Shown here: piece after piece, positions 33,016 to 41,283 of the stretch
Layout of the letters: each line of letters opens with the position of its first letter
Numbering within the stretch: position 1 is the stretch's first letter
Source of the DNA: Nocardia aurantia
GTDB taxonomy: Bacteria > Actinomycetota > Actinomycetes > Mycobacteriales > Mycobacteriaceae
Length of the DNA stretch: 64,000 bases
Assembly: GCF_009604425.1 (NCBI RefSeq)
Contig: NZ_WEGI01000006.1
Span: forward strand, 62,001 to 126,000
Direction of reading: 5' to 3'
The notes under the pieces: model-generated
What the model was told of the DNA's origin: nothing
The model's database searches: none
Seen by the model: only the letters and a program-made list of their open reading frames with translations
Made by a program: the position numbers and the translations under genes

Positions 33016-34782
33016 TCAGAGCGCCCGCTTCAGCCCGACGTGACTGTTCTCGTACCCCAGCCGCGCGTAGAAGGCGTGCGCCCGTTCGCGGACCCGGTCC
33101 GTGGTGACCTGCGCGAGGGTCGCGCCGCGGTGCCTGCCGTGATCGTGCGCCCATTCGAGCATCGCGGTTCCGATGCCGCGCGAGCGTTCCGCGGCGGCGA
33201 CCCGGACGCCCTCGATCTGGAGGCGGGTGGCGCCGCCGCGCGACAGTCCCGGAATGATGGTGAGCTGCATGGTGCCGACGATCCGGTCGCCCTCGTCGCG
33301 GACCACGGCCAGATAGTGCGAGGCGTCCCGGGTGACGGCGTCGTACGCCTCCTCGTAGGAGGCGATGTCGAAACCTTCACGGGCACGGCCGATCTCGTCG
33401 TCGGAAAGCAGTTCGACCAGCGCCGGCACGTCGGCCCGCTCCGCGCGCTGCACCCGATAGGTCCGGTCGCCGAGCCGGAGCAGTCCGCCGACCGAGGCCC
33501 GCGCGCGCGACCGCAGCCGGGCGATCAGCGTGTCCAGCCAGGCGCCGACATGCCGCCGCGCCTCGGGAGTGTCGGGGTACCGGCAGCGCAGGTGCAGCCC
33601 GGCCTCGTCGAGGATGAACCAGAGCATCACGCCGTCGGTCCGGATCGTCGCGCCGACGTACTGCGCCTCCAATCCGGTCGCGTCGACCCGTACCGGCAGC
33701 CGGCGCAGGTCCAGCCACGAGATCGCGAACATGCCCGGCGCCTCGGGCATTTCGCCCCACGGGCGCAGGATGTCCGCCAGCGGCCAGGAGCCCATCCGGA
33801 CGGCTTCCTTCACCGCCTCGGCGCTGGCCCGGGGATCGGAGTCGGCCGACTCGAGCACCGAATTGGTGATGAACCACCCCACCGAATCGTGCCAGGTGGG
33901 GTCGTACCGGCTGTGCACCGGGAACACGGCTCGCAGCGCGGTGCCGGCCAGTTCGCGGGTCACCTCGGTCATCGCCCCGACCACCAGGGCCAGGGTCGAG
34001 ACGCCGTCGTCGCGGGCCTGCGCCGAGAACGCCGCGCTGTCGTCGACATCGAGGACGTCGCGCACCTCCACGCGTTCCTCCTGCAACGTGGCCTCGCCCA
34101 GCGACAACGGGAACCGCGGCATCACATCGCCGCTGCCCGCCAGCACCTCCGCCCAGCGGCGGTGCACCTCTTCGGGCGCCGCCTGCCGGTCCCGCAGCGC
34201 GCGGGTGTGGTCCGCGAACGGGGGCGCGGGCGGCAACGCCGGTTTGCCGCCCTTCTGCACCGCGGCCAGCGCGGCGAGCAGGTCACGCGCGATCACCAGC
34301 ATCGACCACATGTCGACGTGCGAATGGTCGGCGGCGATGACCACGGTCGGCCCCACCGCGGTCTCGAGCACACACAGCCGGTGCGACGGACGACCGTACG
34401 GTGAGCAGGCGCGGTCGAGCACGCCGCGCAGCGCGTCGTTGACCGCCTGGCCCGCGGCGATCTCGTGTTCGACCCAGCCGCCGGGGACGATATCGACCTC
34501 GTGCAGCCGGGGCTCACCGTCCTCGCCCGGCACGAAGACCGTCCGCAGCGTGCCGTGCCGTTCGATCACCGCCAGCCACGCGGTCGCGAGTTCGTCGAGC
34601 GGCACCGGCGCGGAAAGCTTGAAGGACAACGCCATCCACGATCCCGCTCGATCACCGGCGCCGACATGACGCCGCTGGTCGAAGGACACGGGAAGCGATC
34701 GGCCCGGCGGGCCCGCCGTGACATCGAAGCCCAGCAGGCGGCCGAACGGCAGGCGCAGGTGCGCGACGTTGGTCAGCCGCAT
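33016..34782 (-). CDS. Fusion protein: condensation-domain acyltransferase + GNAT acetyltransferase
   Basis: 588 residues. Residues 1 to about 430 form an NRPS-condensation/PapA-like fold, with the active-site HSHVD (His153 to Asp157, HxxxD spacing). The usual first His is Asp152 and the final Gly is Met158. Residues about 440-588 are a GNAT domain with acetyl-CoA loop ERSRGIGTAML and the C-terminal HAFYARLGYENSH. No carrier-protein or adenylation domain is present. The fusion suggests two acyl transfers on one substrate, or a transferase with self-resistance activity. The substrate is unknown. It is divergent from an alpha/beta hydrolase; TAGGAT near the start may be a leaderless -10. Confidence 0.85.
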   Translation of the reverse strand: MRLTNVAHLRLPFGRLLGFDVTAGPPGRSLPVSFDQRRHVGAGDRAGSWMALSFKLSAPVPLDELATAWLAVIERHGTLRTVFVPGEDGEPRLHEVDIVPGGWVEHEIAAGQAVNDALRGVLDRACSPYGRPSHRLCVLETAVGPTVVIAADHSHVDMWSMLVIARDLLAALAAVQKGGKPALPPAPPFADHTRALRDRQAAPEEVHRRWAEVLAGSGDVMPRFPLSLGEATLQEERVEVRDVLDVDDSAAFSAQARDDGVSTLALVVGAMTEVTRELAGTALRAVFPVHSRYDPTWHDSVGWFITNSVLESADSDPRASAEAVKEAVRMGSWPLADILRPWGEMPEAPGMFAISWLDLRRLPVRVDATGLEAQYVGATIRTDGVMLWFILDEAGLHLRCRYPDTPEARRHVGAWLDTLIARLRSRARASVGGLLRLGDRTYRVQRAERADVPALVELLSDDEIGRAREGFDIASYEEAYDAVTRDASHYLAVVRDEGDRIVGTMQLTIIPGLSRGGATRLQIEGVRVAAAERSRGIGTAMLEWAHDHGRHRGATLAQVTTDRVRERAHAFYARLGYENSHVGLKRAL

Positions 34783-34838
34783 GACGGTATCCTAGGCTTC
34801 CCCCGCGCCCGCCGTCCTGCCAGCACCCTGGAGCCACC

Positions 34839-35618
34839 GTGCCGACCTTCCGCGTCTCCGGCGCCGATCTCGACGTGGAACTGAGCGACGAGGGCGGCCA
34901 CCCCGTCGTCCAGCTCCACGGCCTCACCTCCAGCCGGCACCGTGACCGCCTGATGGACCTGGATCTGGGCCGCGGACTCAGCGGCACCCGGCTGCTGCGC
35001 TACGACGCGCGCGGCCACGGACAGTCGACCGGCCGCGCCGTCCCCGAGGACTATCGGTGGCCGGTTCTGGCCGAGGACCTGCTGCAACTGCTCGACCACT
35101 GGTTCCCCGGCGAACAGGTGCACGGCGTCGGTCCCTCGATGGGCACCGGAACCCTGCTGCACGCGGCCGTCCTCGACCCCGGCCGCTTCGCCGGCCTCAC
35201 CCTGCTGGTACCCGCGACCGCCTGGCACACCCGCGCCGCGAAGGCCGGCATCTACCGCGCGAACGCCCGGATGATCGAGGAACAGGGACTGGCCGCCTTC
35301 CTGAAGGCCGATCTCACCGCGCCCCGCCCACCGGCCACCGCCGGAACCCCGGAAACCGGCCCCGACGTCGCCGAACATCTGCTGCCCGCCCTGTTCCGCG
35401 GTGCGGCACTGAGCGACCTGCCCGCCCCCGAGGCGATCGCCGCGATCGACGTGCCGACCACGGTCCTGGCCTGGATCGACGACCCGTCCCACCCGGTGTC
35501 GACCGCCGAGACCCTGGTGGACCTGCTGCCGGCCGCGACCCTCGAAGTGGCGCACACCCCGGCCGATCTCGCCCGCTGGCCCAGCATCCTGTGCGCCGAC
35601 GTCGCACGACACGGCTGA
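34839..35618 (+). CDS. Alpha/beta hydrolase
   Basis: 259 residues. The oxyanion region is VVQLHGLTSS, then RLLRYDARGHGQSTG. The nucleophile elbow is GVGPSMGTG, with Ser in GPSMG. The acid is in the VLAWIDDPSHPVSTAE stretch, and a late His in EVAHTPAD. GTG 34839 follows GGAG by five bases. The substrate is unspecified; esterase or lactonase activity is typical of the family. It is divergent from the condensation/GNAT fusion, with which it may share a promoter region of 56 bases. Confidence 0.9.
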   Translation: MPTFRVSGADLDVELSDEGGHPVVQLHGLTSSRHRDRLMDLDLGRGLSGTRLLRYDARGHGQSTGRAVPEDYRWPVLAEDLLQLLDHWFPGEQVHGVGPSMGTGTLLHAAVLDPGRFAGLTLLVPATAWHTRAAKAGIYRANARMIEEQGLAAFLKADLTAPRPPATAGTPETGPDVAEHLLPALFRGAALSDLPAPEAIAAIDVPTTVLAWIDDPSHPVSTAETLVDLLPAATLEVAHTPADLARWPSILCADVARHG

Positions 35619-35824
35619 TCGCGCATTCGGATCGCGAAGCATCGCAACCGGATTCGACGAGCAGCGGAACCTCCGCTGCCCGGCCCGGCCCGAAATCCGG
35701 CCCGCCGCCTCACGACTGAGCCGCAAGGGCTCGCGCACAGCGCATTCGGCCCGGAACCCCGAGGGTGATCCGGCGACCACCGAGATCGCCGACGTGGCCG
35801 GGACCGAACCACTAGGATGGGCCC

Positions 35825-36571
35825 GTGCCGATACGGGGGAAGGTCGCTCTGGTGACCGGGGCGACAAGTGGAATCGGTAGTGCCACAGCGGTACTGCTTG
35901 CTGAACGCGGCGCGCACGTCGTCGTGACCGGCCGCGACATCGCCCGCGGCGCGCAGGTCGCGGCTCGGATCCGCGCGGCGGGCGGTATCGCGGATTTCCT
36001 GCCCGCCGCGCTGGCCACCGCCGACGACGCACGCGTACTCGCCACCGCCGCAGCCGAAGTCGCGGGCCCGGTCGACATTCTGGTCAACAACGCCGCCATC
36101 GCGGTGTTCGGCGCCACCGCCACGATCGCCGAGGCGGACTTCGACGCCTGCTACACCATCAATGTGAAGATCCCGTTCTTCCTGGTCGGCGCCCTCGCAC
36201 CCGGGATGGCCGAACGCGGTGGCGGGGTCATCGTCAACGTGAGTTCGATGGTCGCGTCGTTCGGCACCTTCGGTTCGGCGGTCTACGCGTCCAGCAAGGC
36301 CGCGCTGGAACTGCTCACCAAATCCTGGGCCGCCGAATACGGTCCGCGCGGTGTCCGGGTCAACGCCGTCGCCCCGGGCCCGACCCGCACCGAGGGCACC
36401 CTCGCGCACTACGGTCCCGATCGCCTGGCCGCGCTCGCGGCGCAGGCCCCGGCCCGCCGCGTCGCCGACGCCACCGAAATCGCCGAAACCATCGCCTTTC
36501 TCGCCGGCGAGCACGCCGCCTTCATCCAGGGCGCCGTCATCCCCGTCGACGGCGGCCGCACCGCCACCTGA
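35825..36571 (+). CDS. SDR family oxidoreductase
   Basis: 248 residues, classical SDR: TGATSGIG at 12-19, GRD after beta-2 (NADPH-leaning), NNAA, NVSSM and the active site YASSK. It ends FIQGAVIPVDGG. GTG 35825 has no Shine-Dalgarno but TAGGAT ends six bases before it, as in a leaderless transcript. The 200 bases upstream contain no gene. It converges with the DUF2269 gene. Substrate unknown. Confidence 0.93.
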   Translation: MPIRGKVALVTGATSGIGSATAVLLAERGAHVVVTGRDIARGAQVAARIRAAGGIADFLPAALATADDARVLATAAAEVAGPVDILVNNAAIAVFGATATIAEADFDACYTINVKIPFFLVGALAPGMAERGGGVIVNVSSMVASFGTFGSAVYASSKAALELLTKSWAAEYGPRGVRVNAVAPGPTRTEGTLAHYGPDRLAALAAQAPARRVADATEIAETIAFLAGEHAAFIQGAVIPVDGGRTAT

Positions 36572-36609
36572 AACCCGGCCGCGGATCCGCGGATGCCGGT
36601 GCACGAGCC

Positions 36610-37140
36610 TCAGCGCACGGCCGCGGCGCGGCGCGGCGGCGGTGCCGGAGCCCAGCGGGTCCGCCCCCACGGCTTGACGGTCGACACTGCGGTGGCGACC
36701 CACAGCAGCAGGGTGTAGATCACCGCGCACGCCCACAGTACGACGTCGTTGCGCGACAGTCCGGCCGCATGCCCGCCGACGCTAGACCGCACCGCTTCTT
36801 CGAGCCAGAAGCGTTGCTGCACAATAGAATAGATCGGGATAGCGAGCGCGATGCCGAGCTTGGCCAGCACCCACCAGTGCCGGACCAGCCCCCATTTGGT
36901 GCCGAGTGAGACCACCAGCCCGGTGATCAGCGTCAACAGCGCCACCGGAATCACGATGGCCATGTCCAGCACATGCATGAACTCGTAGGCGTAGTGCCGC
37001 AGGGCAGGGTCACGGGCCCGCGCCCCGACACTCGCCAGCACGAGCATCGTCATCGAGACACCGAGCCAGCCCACCGAGAATCCGACATGGAGAAAAACCC
37101 ACACCTTGCGCGCGGTGGGCCGCAACGTCCCGAATTTCAT
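36610..37140 (-). CDS. DUF2269-like integral membrane protein
   Basis: 176 residues with four predicted helices: VWVFLHVGFSVGWLGVSMTMLVLA, MAIVIPVALLTLITGLVVSLG, WWVLAKLGIALAIPIYSIV and VVLWACAVIYTLLLWVATA. The first His (LHVGFSVGWLG) is typical of DUF2269/CopD-like proteins. ATG 37140 is preferred over GTG codons three and two codons earlier. The C-terminus is Pro/Arg-rich. Function unknown. Confidence 0.85.
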   Translation of the reverse strand: MKFGTLRPTARKVWVFLHVGFSVGWLGVSMTMLVLASVGARARDPALRHYAYEFMHVLDMAIVIPVALLTLITGLVVSLGTKWGLVRHWWVLAKLGIALAIPIYSIVQQRFWLEEAVRSSVGGHAAGLSRNDVVLWACAVIYTLLLWVATAVSTVKPWGRTRWAPAPPPRRAAAVR

Positions 37141-37572
37141 TCGCACCACCGAATTATCGGGCGGTGGTCGATTCTTCGCATTTCAGCGAATTGAATCGTG
37201 ATCCGGGACACACGCGCGAGGATCCGCGCATACCACCGAGGAATGCGTCGGACCGCTGTCCAGCCTTGTTCAGATCTGTCCAGGATCGGCGACGCCGTAC
37301 CACAATAATCCGGTTCACTACTCGGACCCGAGTATGCAATCGATGCTGCTTCGAATCGATCGGGAAAGGGAGTGGTGATGAATGTCCCGCTATCTCGCAC
37401 CAGAGGAATCACCGTGGTCCTCGACCTTCGTGGCAGCCGTCACCGCTTGCCTGATCCGGTTGCAGTACACACAATCACTCCAGCCCGATTCCACTGTGGC
37501 GAATACCGGCGGATATCGGCCGGAGAAAAACGGGTGAGCTGATATCACCTCTTCCGGCCGGCGAATTGCCGC
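37141..37572. other. 432-base region without an established gene
   Basis: This stretch is less GC-rich than its surroundings. It holds the divergent promoter of the DUF2269 gene and a perfect inverted repeat ACTCGG-AC-CCGAGT at 37320-37333, a possible operator. A ribosome site GGGAAAGGGAG at about 37362-37372 is followed by two overlapping short reading frames (ATG 37378 and ATG 37382). No other signal is recognised. Confidence 0.6.
37382..37537 (+). CDS. Possible small protein, 51 residues
   Basis: An ATG frame (MSRYLAPEESPWSSTFVAAV...) nine bases after GGGAG. It has a short hydrophobic stretch (TFVAAVTACLI) and third-position GC near 70%, better than the competing frame from ATG 37378 (54 residues). 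It ends 35 bases before the CpnT-like gene. No family is recognised, and either frame or neither may be translated. Confidence 0.3.
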   Translation: MSRYLAPEESPWSSTFVAAVTACLIRLQYTQSLQPDSTVANTGGYRPEKNG

Positions 37573-38440
37573 ATGACACTGACGATTCCGCCCGAAATTC
37601 CGTCCTGGGTGGTCACCGCGGTGGCGGGTCCCTGGCCACAGGGTGACGAAGATGCGATGCGGCGGGTCGGGCATGCGTGGATCGAATTGGGTACGGCGAC
37701 CACCCGGGTGGCCGAATCGACCGGCGCGGCACCGGCGAGGGCACTGGCGGCGATCTCGGGGGCGACCGGCGCGGCCCTGGCGGCACACGGAATCGATCTG
37801 GACGGCGACCTGCGCGCGGCCGCCGACGCCTGTGCCGGCCTCGGTGCGCAGCTGCTCGAGAACGCCCTGGCCACGGAGTACACGAAGTACGTGATCATCG
37901 GTTCGATGGTCGCCCTGGTGGCCCAGTTGGCCGTGGACGCCTTCGCGCCCCGGCGTCGGCGAAGCGCAGGGTGCCGCGCAGATCGCCGCGACGCGGTTGA
38001 CAGTGCGGGCGGCGGTGCGGGATCTGATCGAGAAGCTGGGTACCGACGGTGCTCGTGCCGCCGCAGCCCGGTTGGGGAAGTCGATCCTGTTCCGGGGCGT
38101 GACGCTCGGTGCCGCACAGGGCGCGCTCATTCCGGTCGCAGCAGATGCGATGCAGATGGCCCACGGCGATCGCGAGCGGGGTGATTTCGATCGGCGTGAG
38201 ATGGGTTTGGGGTTGGTGGCCGGTGCGGCGGCCGGAGCGGCCGGTGATTTCTTCGGTGGCCGGGCGATCGCCGGAATAAGCCGCCTGGTCTCGAAGGCGG
38301 GGACGGAACACGCTGCCGGATCGGCGCTTCCCGGGCGGGCACTGATCCGCTTCGCCGGGGCAGCGGCCGGCGGCGGGGCGGGCGCCGTCGCCGGGGTGAC
38401 TGCTGTCGCACCTTTCACCGGCCTCGATCCGGAGGAGTGA
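37573..38440 (+). pseudogene. Frameshifted CpnT-like (WXG-type) N-terminal domain protein
   Basis: Two abutting frames rejoin into one protein of about 288 residues. The first (from ATG 37573) has the AGPWPQGDEDAMRRVGHAW signature of CpnT-like/WXG100-type N-terminal domains found on secreted polymorphic toxins. The second frame (through 38440) continues with LTVRAAVRDLIEKLGTDG and Gly/Ala-rich helices. The shift falls in the CCCC run at 37948-37951: removing one C restores AFAPGVGEAQGAAQIAATRLTVRA. After the break the first frame turns Arg-rich, as shadow frames do. No toxin domain follows the N-terminal part. It is a pseudogene, a truncated remnant or a sequencing error. Confidence 0.75.
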
Positions 38441-38542
38441 CGGCAGTTTCGCACCACGGTGCGAGTCGCCGTGTGCGCCAGTGCGATTCCGGCGTGACGA
38501 CAACGTGAGGTCTACCACGTGCGCTGTGAGTGGACCCGCGGC

Positions 38543-38571
38543 GGCGGATAACCTGAACTGAGATATCCGCC
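38543..38571. promoter_or_regulatory. Inverted repeat upstream of the STAND regulator
   Basis: GGCGGATA at 38543-38550 and TATCCGCC at 38564-38571 are perfectly complementary with a 13-base spacer. It lies 76 bases before the ATG at 38647, where an operator would be expected. Binding protein unknown. Confidence 0.4.
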
Positions 38572-38646
38572 ACCGCACTTCGCCGGTCCGAAGCGTCGTC
38601 GTACCCGCTCGAATGCTGTGGTTTCCGGAGGAGCGGGACGCGAATC

Positions 38647-41283
38647 ATGAACCACGAACCGGGATCTGCCGGGCAGCAGGATCTCGGCGCCCCGGATCCG
38701 CGTCGGGTCACCGATCCGGCGAGCCTGGTCGGTGAGCTGGAGTTGCTCCGGATGAAGGCAGCCTACGGAACCGGGCGGATTCGGGTGAGCGTGGACGACC
38801 TGCGCAGAAAGCTCCCCGACATTCCTCGGTCGACACTGGCCAGTTATCTGAGCGGCAGACACTTTCCGTCGGCCGACATTCTCGATCGGATCGTCATCGC
38901 GCTCGGTGCGTCCGCCGATCAGCAACGAGCTTGGGGTGAGGCGTGGTTCGCGGCGTCGGAGAGCCGGGCGGCACACCGGTGGGCCGTACGCAACACGGTC
39001 CCGGTGGTGACGCCACGCGAGTTGCCCGCCGACATCACCGACTTCACCGGCAGGCAAATCCAGTTGCGGACACTCGACTCGTGGTCGACCGGATCGGGCA
39101 CCGGCCCGACGGTGGTGGCGATCGTGGGAGCGGCGGGCGCCGGCAAGACCGCGCTGGCCGTTCATTGGGCACAGGCCAACAGCCGGCGTTTCCCCGACGG
39201 CCAGATATACATCGATCTCCAGGGCTACGACCCGCAGGACCGGATATCACCGGCCGAGGCGCTCGCGGTCCTGCTACGCAGTCTCGGTGTTCATCCCGAC
39301 GAGATCCCGAGCGACGAGGCCGAACGCGCCGCCCGCTATCGCACCGTGCTCACCGATCGGCGCATGGTCGTCCTGCTGGACAACGCTCGCTCGGTCGAGC
39401 ATGTCCGGCCGCTGTTGCCCGGTACGGCCTCGTGCCTGGTGATCGTGACGAGCCGGGAATCGCTGGCCGGTCTCGTGGCCAGGCACGGCGCGAAGCGGAT
39501 CGAACTCGAGGCGATGCCGGTGGCGGACGCGGTGTCACTGCTACGGGCGCTCCTCGACGATCGGGTCGATACCGAACGCGATGCCGTCCTCGAGCTGATC
39601 GATCGTTGTGCCCGACTGCCGTTGACGCTTCGAATCCTGGCCGAACACCTCGCGGGCCGGCCGGCCGCCGACTTGACCGCGGTCGCCGCCGAGTTCGCAC
39701 GGGGAAACCCACTCGACCATCTCGAGGCCGGAGCCGATCCGAGAACCGATGTCCGGTCGGTCTTCTCGTGGTCACTCGGTCATCTCGACACCGATACCAT
39801 CGCGATCTTCCGGCTGCTCGGTTCATGGCCGGGACACGATTTCGATCCGTACATCGCGGCCGCGATGGCCGATCTCGACCTGCCGCGTGCCCGAAGGGCC
39901 GTATCGGCGTTGCGCCGTGCGCATCTGGTGGAACAGCGCGGACCGCACGATCGATACGGTATGCACGATCTGTTGCGCATCTACGCCGGTGAGCAGGCCG
40001 AGCGGATTCCGGAATCCGACCGGCAATCGTCGTTGCAGCGATTGCTCGACTACTTCCGCCACACGATATCCAGCGCCGTCGACACGATCCATGTGGGCGC
40101 GGAGGACTTTCGCCCGTCGGCCGATTCGGTCGGTACGCCCACCCCGGATTTTCGCGATGCCGAGTCGGCGGCGTCCTGGTTGGCAGCCGAGCAGGACAAT
40201 ATCGTGCGCTTGGCCATCCATGCCGCCCGGCACGGGCACCACGGCTATGCGATCGATTATGTGCAGTCCCTGAACCGCGACCTGTACAACGGGGCTCTAC
40301 ACGCCGAGGTCTCGAGCATTCTCGGTCCCGCGCTGGATGCCGCGCGTCTGCGCGGCGATGCGCGCGGTGAGACCTACGCGCTGAACACGATGGCGGCGAT
40401 CCATGCCAGGAGAGGTGATTACGCACAGTCGCGGGACTGTAGCCGTGCCGCATTGAGCGCCTGTCGCCGAGCACGCGAACAGCTGTCCGCATCGGGCAGT
40501 GCCGGCCTGGCGGATTCGCGACTGCACCAGGGCGCGGGAAGTATACGGACCGCGATCAGCAAGGACGTCGGCTTCCGGATCGGTGAGGCGGTGGCACTGA
40601 ACAACCTCGGCACGGTGTACACGCGATCGGGCCGCTACACCGAGGCTGCGGCGTTCCAGGCGGAAGCGCTGGAGTTGCTGCGCGACATCGGATTTCGCGT
40701 CATCGATGCGGCGGTGCTGGTCGGCCTCGGCGATATCCGCATGCGTCAGGGGCGCTACGGACAGGCCACGACCTACTGCAGGCAGGCTCTCGTCGTGGCA
40801 CTCCGAGCCGGTCATCACGCGATCGAGGGGATCGCGCTGACTCGTCTCGGTGAAATCCTCACCCGCCAGGGCAGATATGTGGAGGCGGCGGACCGCCACC
40901 GCGAAGCCGGTGCGCTCGCGCAGCGCACCGAGAATCTGGGGCTGGCAGCCGAGGCGGCCAACGGCCTCGGCGAAACGCTCCACGCCATCGGCGAATACAC
41001 CAAGGCACTGAACTGCCACACCGACGCCGTGATCGTCGCACGGTCCATCGGGCACCGCCATGAGCGGGCCCGCGCACTCACGGGCATCGCGAGAGCTCAG
41101 CGGTCGCTCGGCCGGCCCCAGGAGGCACGCCGGCACTCCGAACAGGCACTCGAGATCTATCGCGAACTCGATGTGCCGGAGGACGGCGAGATCTGCGTCC
41201 GGTCGGGCGGCGCGACTGGCCCTGTTCCCCGCACCGGCGATCGGATACCGTGCACGGACGTGGGAGGTCCGAAATGCCGGTGA
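38647..41283 (+). CDS. HTH / NB-ARC / TPR STAND-type regulator (AfsR-like)
   Basis: 878 residues. The N-terminal HTH-like region is about 25-95 (DLRRKLPDIPRSTLASYLSGRHFPSADILDRIVIALG). The NB-ARC ATPase spans about 125-480, with P-loop VGAAGAGKTALAVHWA near residue 160, Walker B RMVVLLDNA, VIVTSRESL, and MHDLLRIYAGEQA. The C-terminal half has about six to seven TPRs (GEAVALNNLGTVYTRSGRY and similar). This is the architecture of NTP-switched signal proteins that oligomerise on ligand binding. It overlaps the peptidase gene by ten bases. The last 30 residues (EICVRSGGATGPVPRTGD onward) do not look TPR-like and may be out of the ancestral frame. Confidence 0.88.
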   Translation: MNHEPGSAGQQDLGAPDPRRVTDPASLVGELELLRMKAAYGTGRIRVSVDDLRRKLPDIPRSTLASYLSGRHFPSADILDRIVIALGASADQQRAWGEAWFAASESRAAHRWAVRNTVPVVTPRELPADITDFTGRQIQLRTLDSWSTGSGTGPTVVAIVGAAGAGKTALAVHWAQANSRRFPDGQIYIDLQGYDPQDRISPAEALAVLLRSLGVHPDEIPSDEAERAARYRTVLTDRRMVVLLDNARSVEHVRPLLPGTASCLVIVTSRESLAGLVARHGAKRIELEAMPVADAVSLLRALLDDRVDTERDAVLELIDRCARLPLTLRILAEHLAGRPAADLTAVAAEFARGNPLDHLEAGADPRTDVRSVFSWSLGHLDTDTIAIFRLLGSWPGHDFDPYIAAAMADLDLPRARRAVSALRRAHLVEQRGPHDRYGMHDLLRIYAGEQAERIPESDRQSSLQRLLDYFRHTISSAVDTIHVGAEDFRPSADSVGTPTPDFRDAESAASWLAAEQDNIVRLAIHAARHGHHGYAIDYVQSLNRDLYNGALHAEVSSILGPALDAARLRGDARGETYALNTMAAIHARRGDYAQSRDCSRAALSACRRAREQLSASGSAGLADSRLHQGAGSIRTAISKDVGFRIGEAVALNNLGTVYTRSGRYTEAAAFQAEALELLRDIGFRVIDAAVLVGLGDIRMRQGRYGQATTYCRQALVVALRAGHHAIEGIALTRLGEILTRQGRYVEAADRHREAGALAQRTENLGLAAEAANGLGETLHAIGEYTKALNCHTDAVIVARSIGHRHERARALTGIARAQRSLGRPQEARRHSEQALEIYRELDVPEDGEICVRSGGATGPVPRTGDRIPCTDVGGPKCR

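Noticed and set aside
40440..40570. A stretch of the STAND protein that breaks the TPR pattern (SCRRAREQLSASGSAG region)
   Set aside because: The frame stays open and TPRs resume in the same frame, so an inserted loop is as likely as compensating frameshifts.
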